A stretch of 64,000 nucleotides of DNA from Bacillus glycinifermentans (GCF_001042475.2 NZ_LECW02000024.1:101586-165585); one strand, 5' to 3'. Positions 27,963-37,304 are shown, counted from the first letter of the stretch. Notes: generated by a model from the letters alone, not told the origin. Made by a program: numbers and translations.

Positions 27963-28877
27963 CTATTCCCATTTTGGAAGAACGCCCTCGATTTGGCGGC
28001 GGTGCTGTTCAAGCCAGTCCGGCAGCTTTAACGTTGTTCCGAGATCCGCGAGGTCTTCGTCAACGAGAAAGCCCGGCTCGTCTGTCGCCATTTCAAATAA
28101 TATGCCGCCTTGTTCCCTGAAGTATATCGACGTGAAGTATTGGCGGTCGAGAATCTCCGAGGCAGAAAATCCGCTTTCTTGAAGCAGCTTTTTCCATTCT
28201 TGTTGTTCTTCTCGAGTCGTTCTGAAAGCAACGTGGTGAATCGTACCGTAGCCGCCGATGCCCCTCGTTTGCCCATTGATTTTGACATCCAGGCGGTTAC
28301 CGATCGTTCCGGCGATCTCCAGCCGGACGTAATCCCCGTCTTCGCCTATTTTCCGATAGCCGAATTGGTCCTCCAAAAAACGGATCGTCGCCTCCGGCCG
28401 GTAGCTGTTCAATGTCACGCCTTTTGTGCCGGTGATCGCATAATGCGGCGGGATATCTGCCGTTTCCCGCGTGTTTTGCCCGCTTTCCCCGTCTTCTGTG
28501 ATGGAAAGCTGAAGCTCTTCAGCATCTTGAAAAAGAAGCACGTTCTCCTGAAAAAGCACGGTTTCCCGAACATCGATGCCGAAATCTGCAAGCCGCTTCT
28601 TCCAGAAGGGAAGAGCGCCCTTCGGAACCGCTAAATCAATCCTTCCCGCCTGTCCGTTTCCAACCGTACCTTTCATGCTTCCCTGGAACGGAAAGAACGT
28701 TAAAATCGTGCCGGGATCGCCGGTCTCATTTCCGAAGTAAAAATGGTAGGTGCCGGGATCGTCAAAATTAACCGTTTTTTTAACGAGGCGCAGACCCAAT
28801 ACCTCCGTATAAAACGACAGGTTCACCTTAGGGTCTCTCGCAAATGCCGTGACATGGTGCAGTCCTTTTGTTTTCAT
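27963..28877 (-). CDS. mhqE: Glyoxalase/extradiol ring-cleavage dioxygenase family protein MhqE
   Basis: Two vicinal-oxygen-chelate modules in 304 aa: module 1 begins KGLHHVTAFARD, module 2 contains YGTIHHVAFRT. Metal ligands are the His of LHHV, the His of IHHV and the Glu of ILFEMATDEPG. Expected to cleave thiol-dependent quinone or hydroquinone adducts. ATG with AAGGAGAAT. The operator at 28892-28909 supports control by MhqR. Confidence 0.88.
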   Translation of the reverse strand: MKTKGLHHVTAFARDPKVNLSFYTEVLGLRLVKKTVNFDDPGTYHFYFGNETGDPGTILTFFPFQGSMKGTVGNGQAGRIDLAVPKGALPFWKKRLADFGIDVRETVLFQENVLLFQDAEELQLSITEDGESGQNTRETADIPPHYAITGTKGVTLNSYRPEATIRFLEDQFGYRKIGEDGDYVRLEIAGTIGNRLDVKINGQTRGIGGYGTIHHVAFRTTREEQQEWKKLLQESGFSASEILDRQYFTSIYFREQGGILFEMATDEPGFLVDEDLADLGTTLKLPDWLEQHRRQIEGVLPKWE

Positions 28878-28891
28878 CGTGATTCTCCTTT

Positions 28892-28909
28892 TATCTCGAA
28901 TTCAAGATA
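28892..28909. promoter_or_regulatory. MhqR operator upstream of mhqED
   Basis: TATCTCGAATTCAAGATA is an almost perfect palindrome matching the published MhqR box TATCTCGAATTCGAGATA type, 15 bases before the mhqE start. Confidence 0.82.
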
Positions 28910-28998
28910 TTAATTATTGTAATGTTATTTTTTCGCTTCTGCAAGGCTGAAGCATTGTTTTAATAATTTAAAAAATCACTTTTTTCTAATAATTATCT

Positions 28999-29015
28999 TG
29001 TGATTGAATCTGACA
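28999..29015. promoter_or_regulatory. TnrA/GlnR-type box upstream of yodF
   Basis: TGTGATTGAATCTGACA fits TGTnAN7TnACA at every fixed position. yodF belongs to the TnrA regulon in B. subtilis. Here the site lies about 28 bases before a likely start point (TATGATAAT at 29021), closer than the usual -50. Confidence 0.55.
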
Positions 29016-29060
29016 ACTGCTATGATAATGAACATTAAAATCGTTCAAGGAGGAAAAAAG

Positions 29061-29264
29061 GTGAATAAACGGTTTTTCATTTTCATTCTATTCATCATCC
29101 CTTTTATCGGCCAGCTTGCTTTGCTGCCGTTTGTAAACAGGATCCAGCCGATATTGTTCGGGCTTCCGTTTTTCCATTTTTGGCTCGCATTATGGATCGT
29201 TGTGACGCCATTGATTACGGTTGTCGTGTATAAATTGGAGAAGAAAAATGGAGGTTATGAATGA
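29061..29264 (+). CDS. DUF3311 small membrane subunit of a sodium symporter
   Basis: 67-aa protein with two hydrophobic helices (FFIFILFIIPFIGQLALLPF and FFHFWLALWIVVTPLITVVVY). The start is a GTG eight bases after AAGGAGG; an earlier ATG has no ribosome site. Its stop overlaps the yodF ATG (ATGA). DUF3311 proteins accompany SSS-family symporters like the PanF/YhdT or MctP pairs, presumably as accessory subunits. Confidence 0.85.
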   Translation: MNKRFFIFILFIIPFIGQLALLPFVNRIQPILFGLPFFHFWLALWIVVTPLITVVVYKLEKKNGGYE

Positions 29265-30745
29265 TGCAGGGAAATTTAACAGCGCTTTTGATAACGGCCG
29301 GCATTATCCTGACCGTTGTCTGTATTGGTTTTCTTGCCGGCAGAAACAAGCAGTCGCGCAAATCGGTTGAAGAATGGTCTGTCGGAGGCAGGCGTTTCGG
29401 AGGGCTTCTCGTCTGGTTCCTCGTAGGTGCCGACTTATACACGGCCTACACATTTTTAGGATTGACAAGCACCGCTTTTACGGGAGGAAGCGTAGCTTTC
29501 TTTGCGATCCCTTATTCGGTTTTGGCGTATTTTATCGCATACTTCTTCCTGCCGAAACTGTGGCATGTCGCAAAGGAGCATAAATTAACGACGCTTGCCG
29601 ATTACGCGAGAGAACGCTTCGGCAGCAAATTGCTGTCATCGCTTGTCGCAATTGTCGGCGTTCTGATGCTGATTCCGTACATTTGCCTTCAGCTCAGCGG
29701 AATTCAGGATACGCTTCAGGTCGCGGGAACAGGTTATATTAACGTCAAAGCCGTCGTTATCATTTCTTTTATTCTTGTCGCGCTTTATACGTTTTTCAGC
29801 GGCATCAAAGGACCTACATATACCGCTATTATAAAAGATATTCTAGTTTGGGTGATGATGCTGTTTATGGTCGTCTCATTGCCGCTCATCCATTTCAACG
29901 GCTGGACGCCCATGATTGAAAAACTTGCACATGAAGCGCCGCACATGCTGACGATTCCTGCAGACGGTCCGAAAGGGATTACCTGGTTCATCACCGCTTC
30001 CATCGTGTCCGCCCTCGCCTTATTTATGTGGGCGCATGCGGCAACAGGCGTATTCACGGCGAACAGCGCCGATGCTCTCAGGAAAAACAGCATGTTTCTG
30101 CCGCTTTACAACATCGTGCTGATTTTAGTGATCTTTCTCGGCTTCATTGCATTTCTCGTACTTCCGGATAACATCAATCCGAGACTTGCGCTGCTTTATT
30201 TGATTCAAAGCTCTTACGGAGGTGTGACGCAAGGCCTTGCTTATTCAACCATCGCCCTGGCGAGTCTCATTCCGTGTTCGATTATGGCGATCGGCGCTTC
30301 CAATTTGTTTGCCAACAATTTATACCGTGATTTGATCAATCCCGGTGTGTCGGGGAGCAAGTTGACATTGGTCACCCGTTCCATGGTATTCGTCGTCATC
30401 GGCCTTGCGCTTATATTCGGCATGCTGTTCCCGACGGCGCTTGTGACGCTTCAGCTCCTCGGCGTATCCGGCATGGTGCAAATTTTCCCGGCGATCGTCA
30501 TCAGCTTATTCTGGAAAAATCAGACAAAAGAAGCGACCATCATCGGACTTTTGATCGGCCTTGCCGTTACATTTACGGTGTATTCGACCAAGGCATCCTT
30601 CGGGATTTACGAAGGCTTCTGGGGACTTGCGGCCAACCTCCTGTCCGTCATGATCCTCAATCCGCTGTTCGTAAAACGCGTGAAATCGAATTCCGTCATC
30701 AGCTATCTGTTTGACAAGAAGAACAATGTACAAAAAAGCGCCTGA
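29261..30745 (+). CDS. yodF: Sodium:solute symporter YodF
   Basis: SSS-family Na+ symporter of 494 aa with about 13 helices. Motifs include EEWSVGGRRFGGLLVWFLVGADLYTAYTF and the ALASLIPCSIMAIGASNLFANN segment of the signature region. Substrate is unknown; monocarboxylates or amino acids are carried by close families. Translationally coupled to the DUF3311 gene, and probably nitrogen regulated through the TnrA-type box. Confidence 0.88.
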   Translation: MMQGNLTALLITAGIILTVVCIGFLAGRNKQSRKSVEEWSVGGRRFGGLLVWFLVGADLYTAYTFLGLTSTAFTGGSVAFFAIPYSVLAYFIAYFFLPKLWHVAKEHKLTTLADYARERFGSKLLSSLVAIVGVLMLIPYICLQLSGIQDTLQVAGTGYINVKAVVIISFILVALYTFFSGIKGPTYTAIIKDILVWVMMLFMVVSLPLIHFNGWTPMIEKLAHEAPHMLTIPADGPKGITWFITASIVSALALFMWAHAATGVFTANSADALRKNSMFLPLYNIVLILVIFLGFIAFLVLPDNINPRLALLYLIQSSYGGVTQGLAYSTIALASLIPCSIMAIGASNLFANNLYRDLINPGVSGSKLTLVTRSMVFVVIGLALIFGMLFPTALVTLQLLGVSGMVQIFPAIVISLFWKNQTKEATIIGLLIGLAVTFTVYSTKASFGIYEGFWGLAANLLSVMILNPLFVKRVKSNSVISYLFDKKNNVQKSA

Positions 30746-30746
30746 T

Positions 30747-30784
30747 GAAAAACCCCTTACGCCTTTAAAAGCGTAAGGGGTTTG
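30747..30784. terminator. Bidirectional terminator between yodF and ctpA
   Basis: AAACCCCTTACGC/GCGTAAGGGGTTT stem with 8-base loop. Confidence 0.88.
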
Positions 30785-30785
30785 T

Positions 30786-32183
30786 TTATTTTTCCTTTTT
30801 GACGATCTCGATCGCTTTTTCGAGCTGTGTATCGTGTTTTGAAAGCTTATCTTGAAGCTTTACCGTCATTCCGCTCGTTGTTTCTCCGGTTATGATTCCT
30901 GTCGTTTTGAGCTTTTGGTCGTTCTGGAACGCTTTAACGGCTTGAACCGTCTGATCGTCGAACGAGCCCGTTGGTTTTACATTATATCCGAGAGCCTTCA
31001 GCATTTCTTGGGCAACTTTCACTTCGTCTCCCGTGCTGCCTGACTGATATTTTTTCTTAGGATCGAGATACGGCAGTTTGGCATAGCTGGGAAGCTCGGC
31101 TTTGTATTGCGGTTCGATCCCTTTCTCATGAATCCAGTTTCCGTTCGGCGTCAGCCATTTGGCGATCGTCAGCTTCACTGTAGATCCGTCAGAGAAGTTT
31201 TCCGCATTTTGGACCGTTCCTTTTCCGAACGTTTTTTCGCCGACAATCGGGATGCCTGAGGCCTGGTGAAGTGCGGCCGCCATAATTTCCGCCGCGCTCG
31301 CTGTTCCGCCGTTTACAAGGACAACAGTCGGCTTGTTCACTTTGCGTTCATTTTCGGCTTTGTATACTTCTTTCGTTCCGTTTTTCGGTTCTACCTGCAT
31401 AATCGTTTTGCCTTTGTCGACAAACAGATTGCTCATCGCAATCGCCTGATCCATTAATCCGCCTGGGTTTCCCCTCAGATCTAAAACGAACCTTTTCGCT
31501 CCTTTTTCGGTCAAATCGTCAATGGCTTTCGTCAGCTCTTTAGCCGTATTTTCAGAGAATGACGTGATTTGGATTTCACCGATATTGCCGTCGATCATTT
31601 TCGAATAAACCGTTTCGACCGGTATCGTATCCCGCTTAATAGTGACATCGATTTCACCGACGCCTTCCCTTTTCAACACAAGCTTGACATCCGTGCCTTT
31701 TTTGCCGCGAATCATCGCGACTGCTTCATTGACGGTCTTTCCTTTGACGCTTTTGCCGTCGACTTTCTGAATTTCGTCATGCGGCTTTAAGCCCGCTTTT
31801 TCTGCGGGGGAGCCTTTTATCGGCGCGACGATTAAGATTTGTCCATTTTTTTCTTCCACTTGGGCGCCGATTCCTTCAAAAGAAGAAGTAATGCTTTCCT
31901 CGAAAGACTGCGCTTCTTTTTTATCCATGTATGTAGAATATGGATCACCCAAAGCCGCAAGCATTCCTTTTATCGCTCCGTCTGTGAGCTTTTCATCGTC
32001 GGCTTTTTTGTAATAATCGCTCTTGATCTTGTCGTAAGCCGCCATCAGCTTCTCAAATTTTTCGCTGTCCGCCGAGGAATAGGCGGATCCGCCGTTCCCT
32101 TTGCCCACTATAAAAAGCGTGAGCGCCGATGCGGCGACAGCCGTAACGAGTACGATCAAAAATAGTTTTAACTGCTGTTTCAA
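30786..32183 (-). CDS. ctpA: C-terminal processing serine protease CtpA
   Basis: Membrane-anchored S41A protease of 465 aa. N-terminal signal anchor (LKLFLIVLVTAVAASALTLFIVG), PDZ domain (about 85-170, KNGQILIVAPIKGSPAEKAGLKPHDEI), catalytic core with nucleophile Ser in NGGTASAAEIM and general-base Lys in EKTFGKGTVQN, and a C-terminal peptidoglycan-binding domain (VKVAQEMLKALGYNVKPTGSFDD). Start TTG at 32183 (KQQLKLF), spaced from AAGGTGG; the upstream ATG lacks a site. Degrades extracellular targets; CtpB is its sporulation paralogue. Confidence 0.92.
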   Translation of the reverse strand: MKQQLKLFLIVLVTAVAASALTLFIVGKGNGGSAYSSADSEKFEKLMAAYDKIKSDYYKKADDEKLTDGAIKGMLAALGDPYSTYMDKKEAQSFEESITSSFEGIGAQVEEKNGQILIVAPIKGSPAEKAGLKPHDEIQKVDGKSVKGKTVNEAVAMIRGKKGTDVKLVLKREGVGEIDVTIKRDTIPVETVYSKMIDGNIGEIQITSFSENTAKELTKAIDDLTEKGAKRFVLDLRGNPGGLMDQAIAMSNLFVDKGKTIMQVEPKNGTKEVYKAENERKVNKPTVVLVNGGTASAAEIMAAALHQASGIPIVGEKTFGKGTVQNAENFSDGSTVKLTIAKWLTPNGNWIHEKGIEPQYKAELPSYAKLPYLDPKKKYQSGSTGDEVKVAQEMLKALGYNVKPTGSFDDQTVQAVKAFQNDQKLKTTGIITGETTSGMTVKLQDKLSKHDTQLEKAIEIVKKEK

Positions 32184-32331
32184 ACGAACACCACCTTTTC
32201 TTCTTACCATATTATCACGGACGATTCTTTATTCGTCAACTCGGATTACTTGAAATTGGGCGATTTCCGGCTCCCGGCGTTAAACCGATTTGTTAATGCC
32301 GCATATGCATACAAAAAGGAGGGATTTAATT

Positions 32332-33039
32332 TTGAGCGATTATTTAGACATGCTGGCTTATTTCGGCGTTTCCGGCGCTCATCCGGGCGGCATGGCGCTG
32401 ACAAAGGCCGTCCTCGCCAAAGCCGGTATCGATCCTGAACTCCCGATTCTTGACGCCGGCTGCGGTACGGGCCAGACCGCAGCATACTTGGGACATCTTC
32501 TGTTTCCGGTGACCGCTCTTGATTCAGACGCGGTCATGACCTGTAAAGCGAAAAAAAGATTTGCAGATGAAGACTTGTCCATCCCCGTCGTACATTCTCA
32601 AATTGAAAAAACGCCGTTCGAGTCTGACAGCTTTGCCTGTGTATTGTCGGAATCCGTATTAAACTTTACAGACATTGCTTCATCACTCGCAGAAATCCGC
32701 CGGATTTTGAAGCCTGACGGAAAGCTCGTCTGTATTGAAGTGTCTCTTGCCGATGACAGTCTTTCAAAGGAAGAGAAAAAAGAAATCAGCGATTTTTACG
32801 GATTTACCGCGTTGTACACGGAAGACGAATGGCTGAGCGTACTCCGCGGTTCCGGTTTTTCGCAGATCGAGACGATCGGCGCTGCCTTGGAAGCAGCAGA
32901 TCCCGAAGAAAGCGTCACAGAGATGGACCTTTCGCCTGACATTCCGGAAAAAGCCTATAAAACAATGGAAAAACATCAGCGACTGCTGGCAACATATCAG
33001 GGGGCTCTCAATCCTATTATTTTTGTGTGCCGTCCATAA
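32332..33039 (+). CDS. yodH: SAM-dependent methyltransferase YodH
   Basis: Class I methyltransferase of 235 aa. Motif I ILDAGCGTGQTAAYL (about residues 38-52), motif II acidic residue in VTALDSDAVM, post-I FACVLSESVLNF, then LKPDGKLVCIEVSLAD. Start is TTG at 32332 after AAGGAGGG. Substrate unknown. Divergent from ctpA. Confidence 0.85.
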   Translation: MSDYLDMLAYFGVSGAHPGGMALTKAVLAKAGIDPELPILDAGCGTGQTAAYLGHLLFPVTALDSDAVMTCKAKKRFADEDLSIPVVHSQIEKTPFESDSFACVLSESVLNFTDIASSLAEIRRILKPDGKLVCIEVSLADDSLSKEEKKEISDFYGFTALYTEDEWLSVLRGSGFSQIETIGAALEAADPEESVTEMDLSPDIPEKAYKTMEKHQRLLATYQGALNPIIFVCRP

Positions 33040-33132
33040 ACCAGCGTTTGTCTTGCTTCTTTCGTCCAACCTTTTCTATCAATTGCGCCATATGCTGAAA
33101 TAGAGAGCATACTAGATGAAAGGAGCATGTAA

Positions 33133-33396
33133 ATGGAGCGTTACTATAGAATTTGCAATCAGAATGTCGGCAAAGTGGCCAGAATCACTGATAGAAGGGG
33201 CCGCGTCCATGTCGGCAGAATCGTTCGCGTCACGCCGCAAAAAGTATTTATCTCCCCGATGATCAGAAGAGGTGCTCCCGGTTACGGCTACGGCTACGGC
33301 TGGTGGGGAGGCTGGGGATGGGGCTGGGGTGCTGCCTACGGCATCGGTCTCGGCTTGATCGCCGGCATTGCGCTTGGAGGCTTATTTTTCTGGTAA
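33133..33396 (+). CDS. yodI: YodI, Gly/Trp/Tyr-rich small protein
   Basis: 87-aa protein. A basic N-terminal half (RICNQNVGKVARITDRRGRVHVGRIVRV) looks like a small beta-barrel. A low-complexity Gly-Tyr-Trp run (GYGYGYGWWGGWGWGWG) and a C-terminal hydrophobic helix (GLGLIAGIALGGLFFW) follow. AAAGGAGC before ATG. Composition suggests a spore-surface protein; function unknown. Confidence 0.82.
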   Translation: MERYYRICNQNVGKVARITDRRGRVHVGRIVRVTPQKVFISPMIRRGAPGYGYGYGWWGGWGWGWGAAYGIGLGLIAGIALGGLFFW

Positions 33397-33398
33397 AT

Positions 33399-33428
33399 TA
33401 AAAAGGCCGGTATTACTCGGCCTTTTTG
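33399..33428 (+). terminator. Terminator of yodI
   Basis: AAAAAGGCCG/CGGCCTTTTT with 8-base loop, just after the stop. Confidence 0.85.
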
Positions 33429-33451
33429 GTTTTCGCCGCGCTGTCTCACAA

Positions 33452-33484
33452 AAAAGAGCTTTCGCGCCAAGCGCGAAAGCCTTT
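33452..33484 (-). terminator. Terminator of yodJ
   Basis: GGCTTTCGCGC/GCGCGAAAGC stem followed on the minus strand by TCTTTTTTG. Confidence 0.87.
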
Positions 33485-33485
33485 T

Positions 33486-34307
33486 TTATATTTTTTTCAC
33501 TTTTTTAAAGTACTCTTCAAGCGTCAGATTATGCTCTTTTATGACTTTGGCAGCCTTTTTGCCGACATAGCGGAGATGCCAAGGTTCATATTCATATTTC
33601 GTGATGCTTTCCTTACCTTTAGGGTAACGGATGATATAACCGTATTTATAGGCGTTTTCATCCACCCATTTGCCGTCTTTTGTGTTGATGAAATCTTGAG
33701 AAAGGGCATAGCCCATGCTCTTTGAGGAAATATCCATCGCAAGCCCGGTTTGATGCTCGCTCTCTCCCGGATACGCCACGGCTTCTTTCGCCTTCTTCTC
33801 CCCCTTTAAGCTTACTTCGTTGTCATAGATCGTTTTTTGTCTGTCATATGACCTGTATCCGGAAACGGCCGCAAGCTCATAACCTTGTTTTTTCGCAGCT
33901 TTAAACAAGTCTTCCAGCGCTTCTGCCGCTTCTTTCCTAATATAGCGTTTTTCGATATCCTCCTTAAAGGAGAACTGAACGTTCGGCACCGTTAAATCCG
34001 CAGGTTTGTAATCTCCCGGGAGCGCGTATTCTTTATTGACAAGCGCCAGTATGTTTTCCGGATTTTGAATGGTCGGCAAACCGTTGATTTCTTTGAGTTG
34101 ATTGAAATATTTGCTTTCAAGCACAAATTCCTGATCGGTTAGATCGCTTTTCGAGCTGTCTGTCTTTTGATCTTTGTTCACGTTAGATACGTTTTTCGTA
34201 TTCGTTGTATCCGGCTGCTTCTGTTCTGTCATCGAGCACCCTGTGCCCAGCAAAACCGCTGCGCTTAAAAGAGATGCAATCGATGCGTATTTGTACTTTC
34301 TGTTCAT
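33486..34307 (-). CDS. yodJ: VanY-family D-alanyl-D-alanine carboxypeptidase lipoprotein YodJ
   Basis: Zinc carboxypeptidase of 273 aa anchored by a lipobox (LGTGC, Cys24) after a hydrophobic signal. The M15B core shows SGYRSYDRQKTIY, SEHQTGLAMDIS (His and Asp zinc ligands) and EPWHLRYVG (catalytic Glu and third ligand His). Trims the terminal D-Ala from wall peptides. A Thr/Asn/Ser linker joins lipid anchor and domain. Confidence 0.9.
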   Translation of the reverse strand: MNRKYKYASIASLLSAAVLLGTGCSMTEQKQPDTTNTKNVSNVNKDQKTDSSKSDLTDQEFVLESKYFNQLKEINGLPTIQNPENILALVNKEYALPGDYKPADLTVPNVQFSFKEDIEKRYIRKEAAEALEDLFKAAKKQGYELAAVSGYRSYDRQKTIYDNEVSLKGEKKAKEAVAYPGESEHQTGLAMDISSKSMGYALSQDFINTKDGKWVDENAYKYGYIIRYPKGKESITKYEYEPWHLRYVGKKAAKVIKEHNLTLEEYFKKVKKI

Positions 34308-34337
34308 TTCATACCCTTCCTTTTTCTCGCTTTAACA

Positions 34338-35036
34338 TTATAAGGCGGTGTCCAATGCAAGCAGAATCATATCATTAAATGTCGTCTGCCTTTCTTCAGC
34401 CGTCGTTTCTTCTCCTGTAATGACGTGGTCGCTGACCGTTAAAATCGACAGCGCTTTCCGGCCGAATTTTGCCGCCAATGTGTAAAGCGCAGTCGTTTCC
34501 ATTTCGACCGCCATTACCCCGTGTCTGGCAAGCTTTTCGATTTGGCTGTCCTCATTATAAAATTGATCAGCCGTAAAAACGCTCCCCGCCGTCACCGGAA
34601 TGTTCCGTTTCGCCGCAGCATCATAGGCCGCTTTTAAAAGTCCGAAATCAGCGCACGGAGCGAAGTCGATTTGTCCGAACGCCACCCTGTTGATTTGCGA
34701 ATCAGTGGAAGAAGTCATCGCAAGGATCACGTCTCTTACATTGACATCTTTTCTGATTGCGCCGCATGATCCGACGCGAATTAAGTTCTTCACATCATAG
34801 CTGTTGATCAATTCATTTACATAAATCGAGATGGACGGAACGCCCATGCCCGTTCCCTGCACGGAAACGCGCTTTCCTTTATAAGTTCCCGTAAAGCCGT
34901 ACATGCCGCGCACTTCATTGTAGCACTCGACATTCTCTAAGTATGTATCAGCAATGTATTTTGCACGAAGCGGGTCTCCGGGCAGCAGCACCGTTTCCGC
35001 GATTTGCCCTTTTTCCGCGCCAATATGTACGCTCAT
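34338..35036 (-). CDS. deoD: Purine nucleoside phosphorylase DeoD
   Basis: Hexameric phosphorylase of 232 aa, phosphorolysing purine (deoxy)nucleosides. Motifs: N-terminal [28 protein letters not shown] with the phosphate-contacting Arg, [24 protein letters not shown], the nucleoside pocket VEMETTALY, and [15 protein letters not shown] with the catalytic Asp. The ATG at 35036 follows GGAGGA; an upstream extension is not supported. Confidence 0.95.
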   Translation of the reverse strand: MSVHIGAEKGQIAETVLLPGDPLRAKYIADTYLENVECYNEVRGMYGFTGTYKGKRVSVQGTGMGVPSISIYVNELINSYDVKNLIRVGSCGAIRKDVNVRDVILAMTSSTDSQINRVAFGQIDFAPCADFGLLKAAYDAAAKRNIPVTAGSVFTADQFYNEDSQIEKLARHGVMAVEMETTALYTLAAKFGRKALSILTVSDHVITGEETTAEERQTTFNDMILLALDTAL

Positions 35037-35235
35037 GATTATTCCTCCTGCCTTTTTAAAGCTGACTGATAGCAAATAGTGGAGCAACTGCTCGCATTAT
35101 GTATTATAAACCAATACAACGGAAAAAGAAAATAAAGGCATGTGTCATGCTCTCTCCAATAACTGTCATGTTTAAAAAAGACAAGCATATCTTAAACAAG
35201 AATCATTCCGATTAAATTAAAGGATGGGGAGAACT

Positions 35236-36237
35236 ATGTTTCGTACAATCAACAGTTATATTATTGATTTTACCGGGATACTGGCAATCGGGGTATTCGT
35301 ATGTCTTGCGGCAATCGGAGAATCGCTGGCGGAGAATCTTCCTTTTAAAGTGCCATCGTCCATCGAGCAGCTGAACACGATCTTTATCAGCATTTTAATT
35401 GAGGCGCTTCCTTTTGTTTTAATCGGGGTATTCATTGCCGGCTTTATTCAAATTTTTGTAACGGAAGATCACCTTCGCGCTCTTATGCCGAAAAACAAGT
35501 TTTCAGCCGTCCTTGTCAGCTGTTTGTTAGGGGCGTGCCTTCCGGCTTGTGAGTGCGGCATCGTACCGATCGTCCGGAGGCTCGTCGCCAAAGGCGTGCC
35601 AATTTATGCCGGGGTCGGCTTTCTTTTGACCGGGCCGCTGATCAATCCGATCGTCATTTTATCGACCTATATGGCATTTGGCAATGATGTACGAATGGCG
35701 GTCTTACGAGTTGCCGTCGGTTTCGCCGCTGCGGTCTTGATCGCTCTTATGATCAGTCTGATATTTCGATCAAGCCAGTTAAAGGCGAAAAGCAGCAAAG
35801 ATGGTCATGAACATTCCCTTCATCCCTCCCCTTTTTTGGAACGGCTTTATCATGTGCTGACACATGCGATTGACGAATTTTTTGACATGGGCAGATATTT
35901 GATTGCCGGTGCTTTAGTCGCAGCTCTCGTTCAGACGTATATGCCGTTAAAATCGCTGTTCGTCCACGGAGGCGGGATGCTTGATGCGAGCCTGATCATG
36001 ATGGCGCTGGCATACTTTTTGTCTCTCTGTTCGGAAGCTGACGCATTTATCGGCGCATCTTTCAGGAGCTTGTTCCCTGAAACGGCCATCCTCGGGTTTT
36101 TGGTATACGGACCGATGCTTGATTTAAAAAACACGATCATGATGCTCAGCGTATTTAAACCAAAGTTTGTATTGTGCTTAGCGGCGCTGATCACCCTGAT
36201 TGTCTATATTTGTGTGAAGATCGCTGTCTTTTTATAG
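35236..36237 (+). CDS. DUF318/ArsP-type permease (YcgR-like)
   Basis: Membrane permease of 333 aa with about eight helices and a repeat-like organisation. The Cys-rich loop GACLPACECGIVPIVRRL and GVPIYAGVGFLLTGPLINP are hallmarks of COG0701 permeases. A second helix bundle has the SLCSEADAFIGASF acidic motif. A cytosolic His-rich loop (DGHEHSLHPSP) sits near residue 195. The second ATG (35236) has GGGGAG at proper distance and is preferred. Coupled with the YcgQ-like gene 17 bases downstream. Metal or organic-metal transport is a family-level guess; a Zur-like half site lies upstream. Confidence 0.85.
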   Translation: MFRTINSYIIDFTGILAIGVFVCLAAIGESLAENLPFKVPSSIEQLNTIFISILIEALPFVLIGVFIAGFIQIFVTEDHLRALMPKNKFSAVLVSCLLGACLPACECGIVPIVRRLVAKGVPIYAGVGFLLTGPLINPIVILSTYMAFGNDVRMAVLRVAVGFAAAVLIALMISLIFRSSQLKAKSSKDGHEHSLHPSPFLERLYHVLTHAIDEFFDMGRYLIAGALVAALVQTYMPLKSLFVHGGGMLDASLIMMALAYFLSLCSEADAFIGASFRSLFPETAILGFLVYGPMLDLKNTIMMLSVFKPKFVLCLAALITLIVYICVKIAVFL

Positions 36238-36254
36238 AAAGGGGGTGTTTTAAC

Positions 36255-37112
36255 ATGGTTTTTCAGCCGCGGCAATTTTTGCACGCCGTCATTTTGGCGG
36301 CCTTTTCAGGATATATTTTTAAAATCCATCATACAGGAGAGATCCGAAGGCTCATCAATCCGAAATATGAATATATGAGCCTGATTGCAGCCGGTGTATT
36401 TACTTTGCTGTTTCTCATTCAACTGACACGGGTTTGGACGATTCACAAGGAAAAGTGCGGGCTGTCCTCATGCGGGCATGACCACGGCCGTTCGAAACCT
36501 TTTTTGATCAAAATGATTCACTTCGGAGTGATTTCCCTGCCGCTCATCACCGGTTTTACGTTTGCGCCTGCAGTTTTGAACTCATCTGTCGCAGCAAATA
36601 AAGGAACGATGCTCACCAAAACAGATGCCTCAAACAGCGGACATGTGACAACGCCCGGAATCGAAAAAGGCCTGGAGGAATCCGTCATTTCACAAACGGC
36701 ATATGATCGGAAAATGACCCGGTTCAAACACTCGAATCCGCTTGTGATGAAAGACGATATGTTCGCCGAATATTACGGCGACATCAGTGAAAACCTTGAT
36801 GATTACGCGGGTAAAGAGATCATTGTCCAAGGCTTTGTCCATAAAGAACGTGCCTTAAAAAAACAGCAGATCGTCTTATCCCGCTTTCTGATTACCCACT
36901 GTATCGCTGATGCAAGTCTGATCGGCTTTCTCGCCGAATGGGACGGAGCGCATTATACAGCACCGGATACGTGGCTTGAAATCAAAGGAACGATCGGCAA
37001 GGCTTCATTTCAAGGAAGCACCGTTCCGGTCATCAAGGTTAAACAACAGACCGTCATAAAAGAACCGGCGCATCCGTACGTGTACCCCGCGACGATTCAG
37101 ATGACAGAATAA
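36255..37112 (+). CDS. YcgQ-like membrane protein (TIGR03943 family)
   Basis: 285-aa protein, equal to B. subtilis YcgQ in length. Two N-terminal helices frame a metal-binding-looking loop (KCGLSSCGHDHGRSK). A third helix near residue 90 leads into an extracytoplasmic domain with an OB-like fold (GKEIIVQGFVHKERAL ... FLITHCIADASLIGFL). The ATG at 36255 follows AAGGGGGTG. Always paired with COG0701 permeases, so the two probably form one transporter or processing unit. Confidence 0.85.
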   Translation: MVFQPRQFLHAVILAAFSGYIFKIHHTGEIRRLINPKYEYMSLIAAGVFTLLFLIQLTRVWTIHKEKCGLSSCGHDHGRSKPFLIKMIHFGVISLPLITGFTFAPAVLNSSVAANKGTMLTKTDASNSGHVTTPGIEKGLEESVISQTAYDRKMTRFKHSNPLVMKDDMFAEYYGDISENLDDYAGKEIIVQGFVHKERALKKQQIVLSRFLITHCIADASLIGFLAEWDGAHYTAPDTWLEIKGTIGKASFQGSTVPVIKVKQQTVIKEPAHPYVYPATIQMTE

Positions 37113-37172
37113 CCCCGGATAAAACAGGCGCTGTTTAGTCATCCTATTCGTTAGGAAGGAGGAAATCGAACA

Positions 37173-37304
37173 ATGGGCAAAAAACAGCGCAACAGAGTAA
37201 CCGGCCAGAAAAAAAACAACCACATCCCGACCAAGGATGTGATTGCAGCTGAGGAAGCGCACGAAAAAGACTTCAGCGCCAGAAAACGAAAAAATACTAC
37301 GTAA
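37173..37304 (+). CDS. Small basic hydrophilic protein (43 aa)
   Basis: ATG at 37173 after AAGGAGGAAA; product MGKKQRNRVTGQKKNNHIP followed by TKDVIAAEEAHEKDFSARKRKN. The start resembles YfhD/SASP-like small spore proteins (short, Lys/Arg/Gln/Asn-rich). A terminator follows immediately, supporting a real gene. Function unknown. Confidence 0.6.
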   Translation: MGKKQRNRVTGQKKNNHIPTKDVIAAEEAHEKDFSARKRKNTT

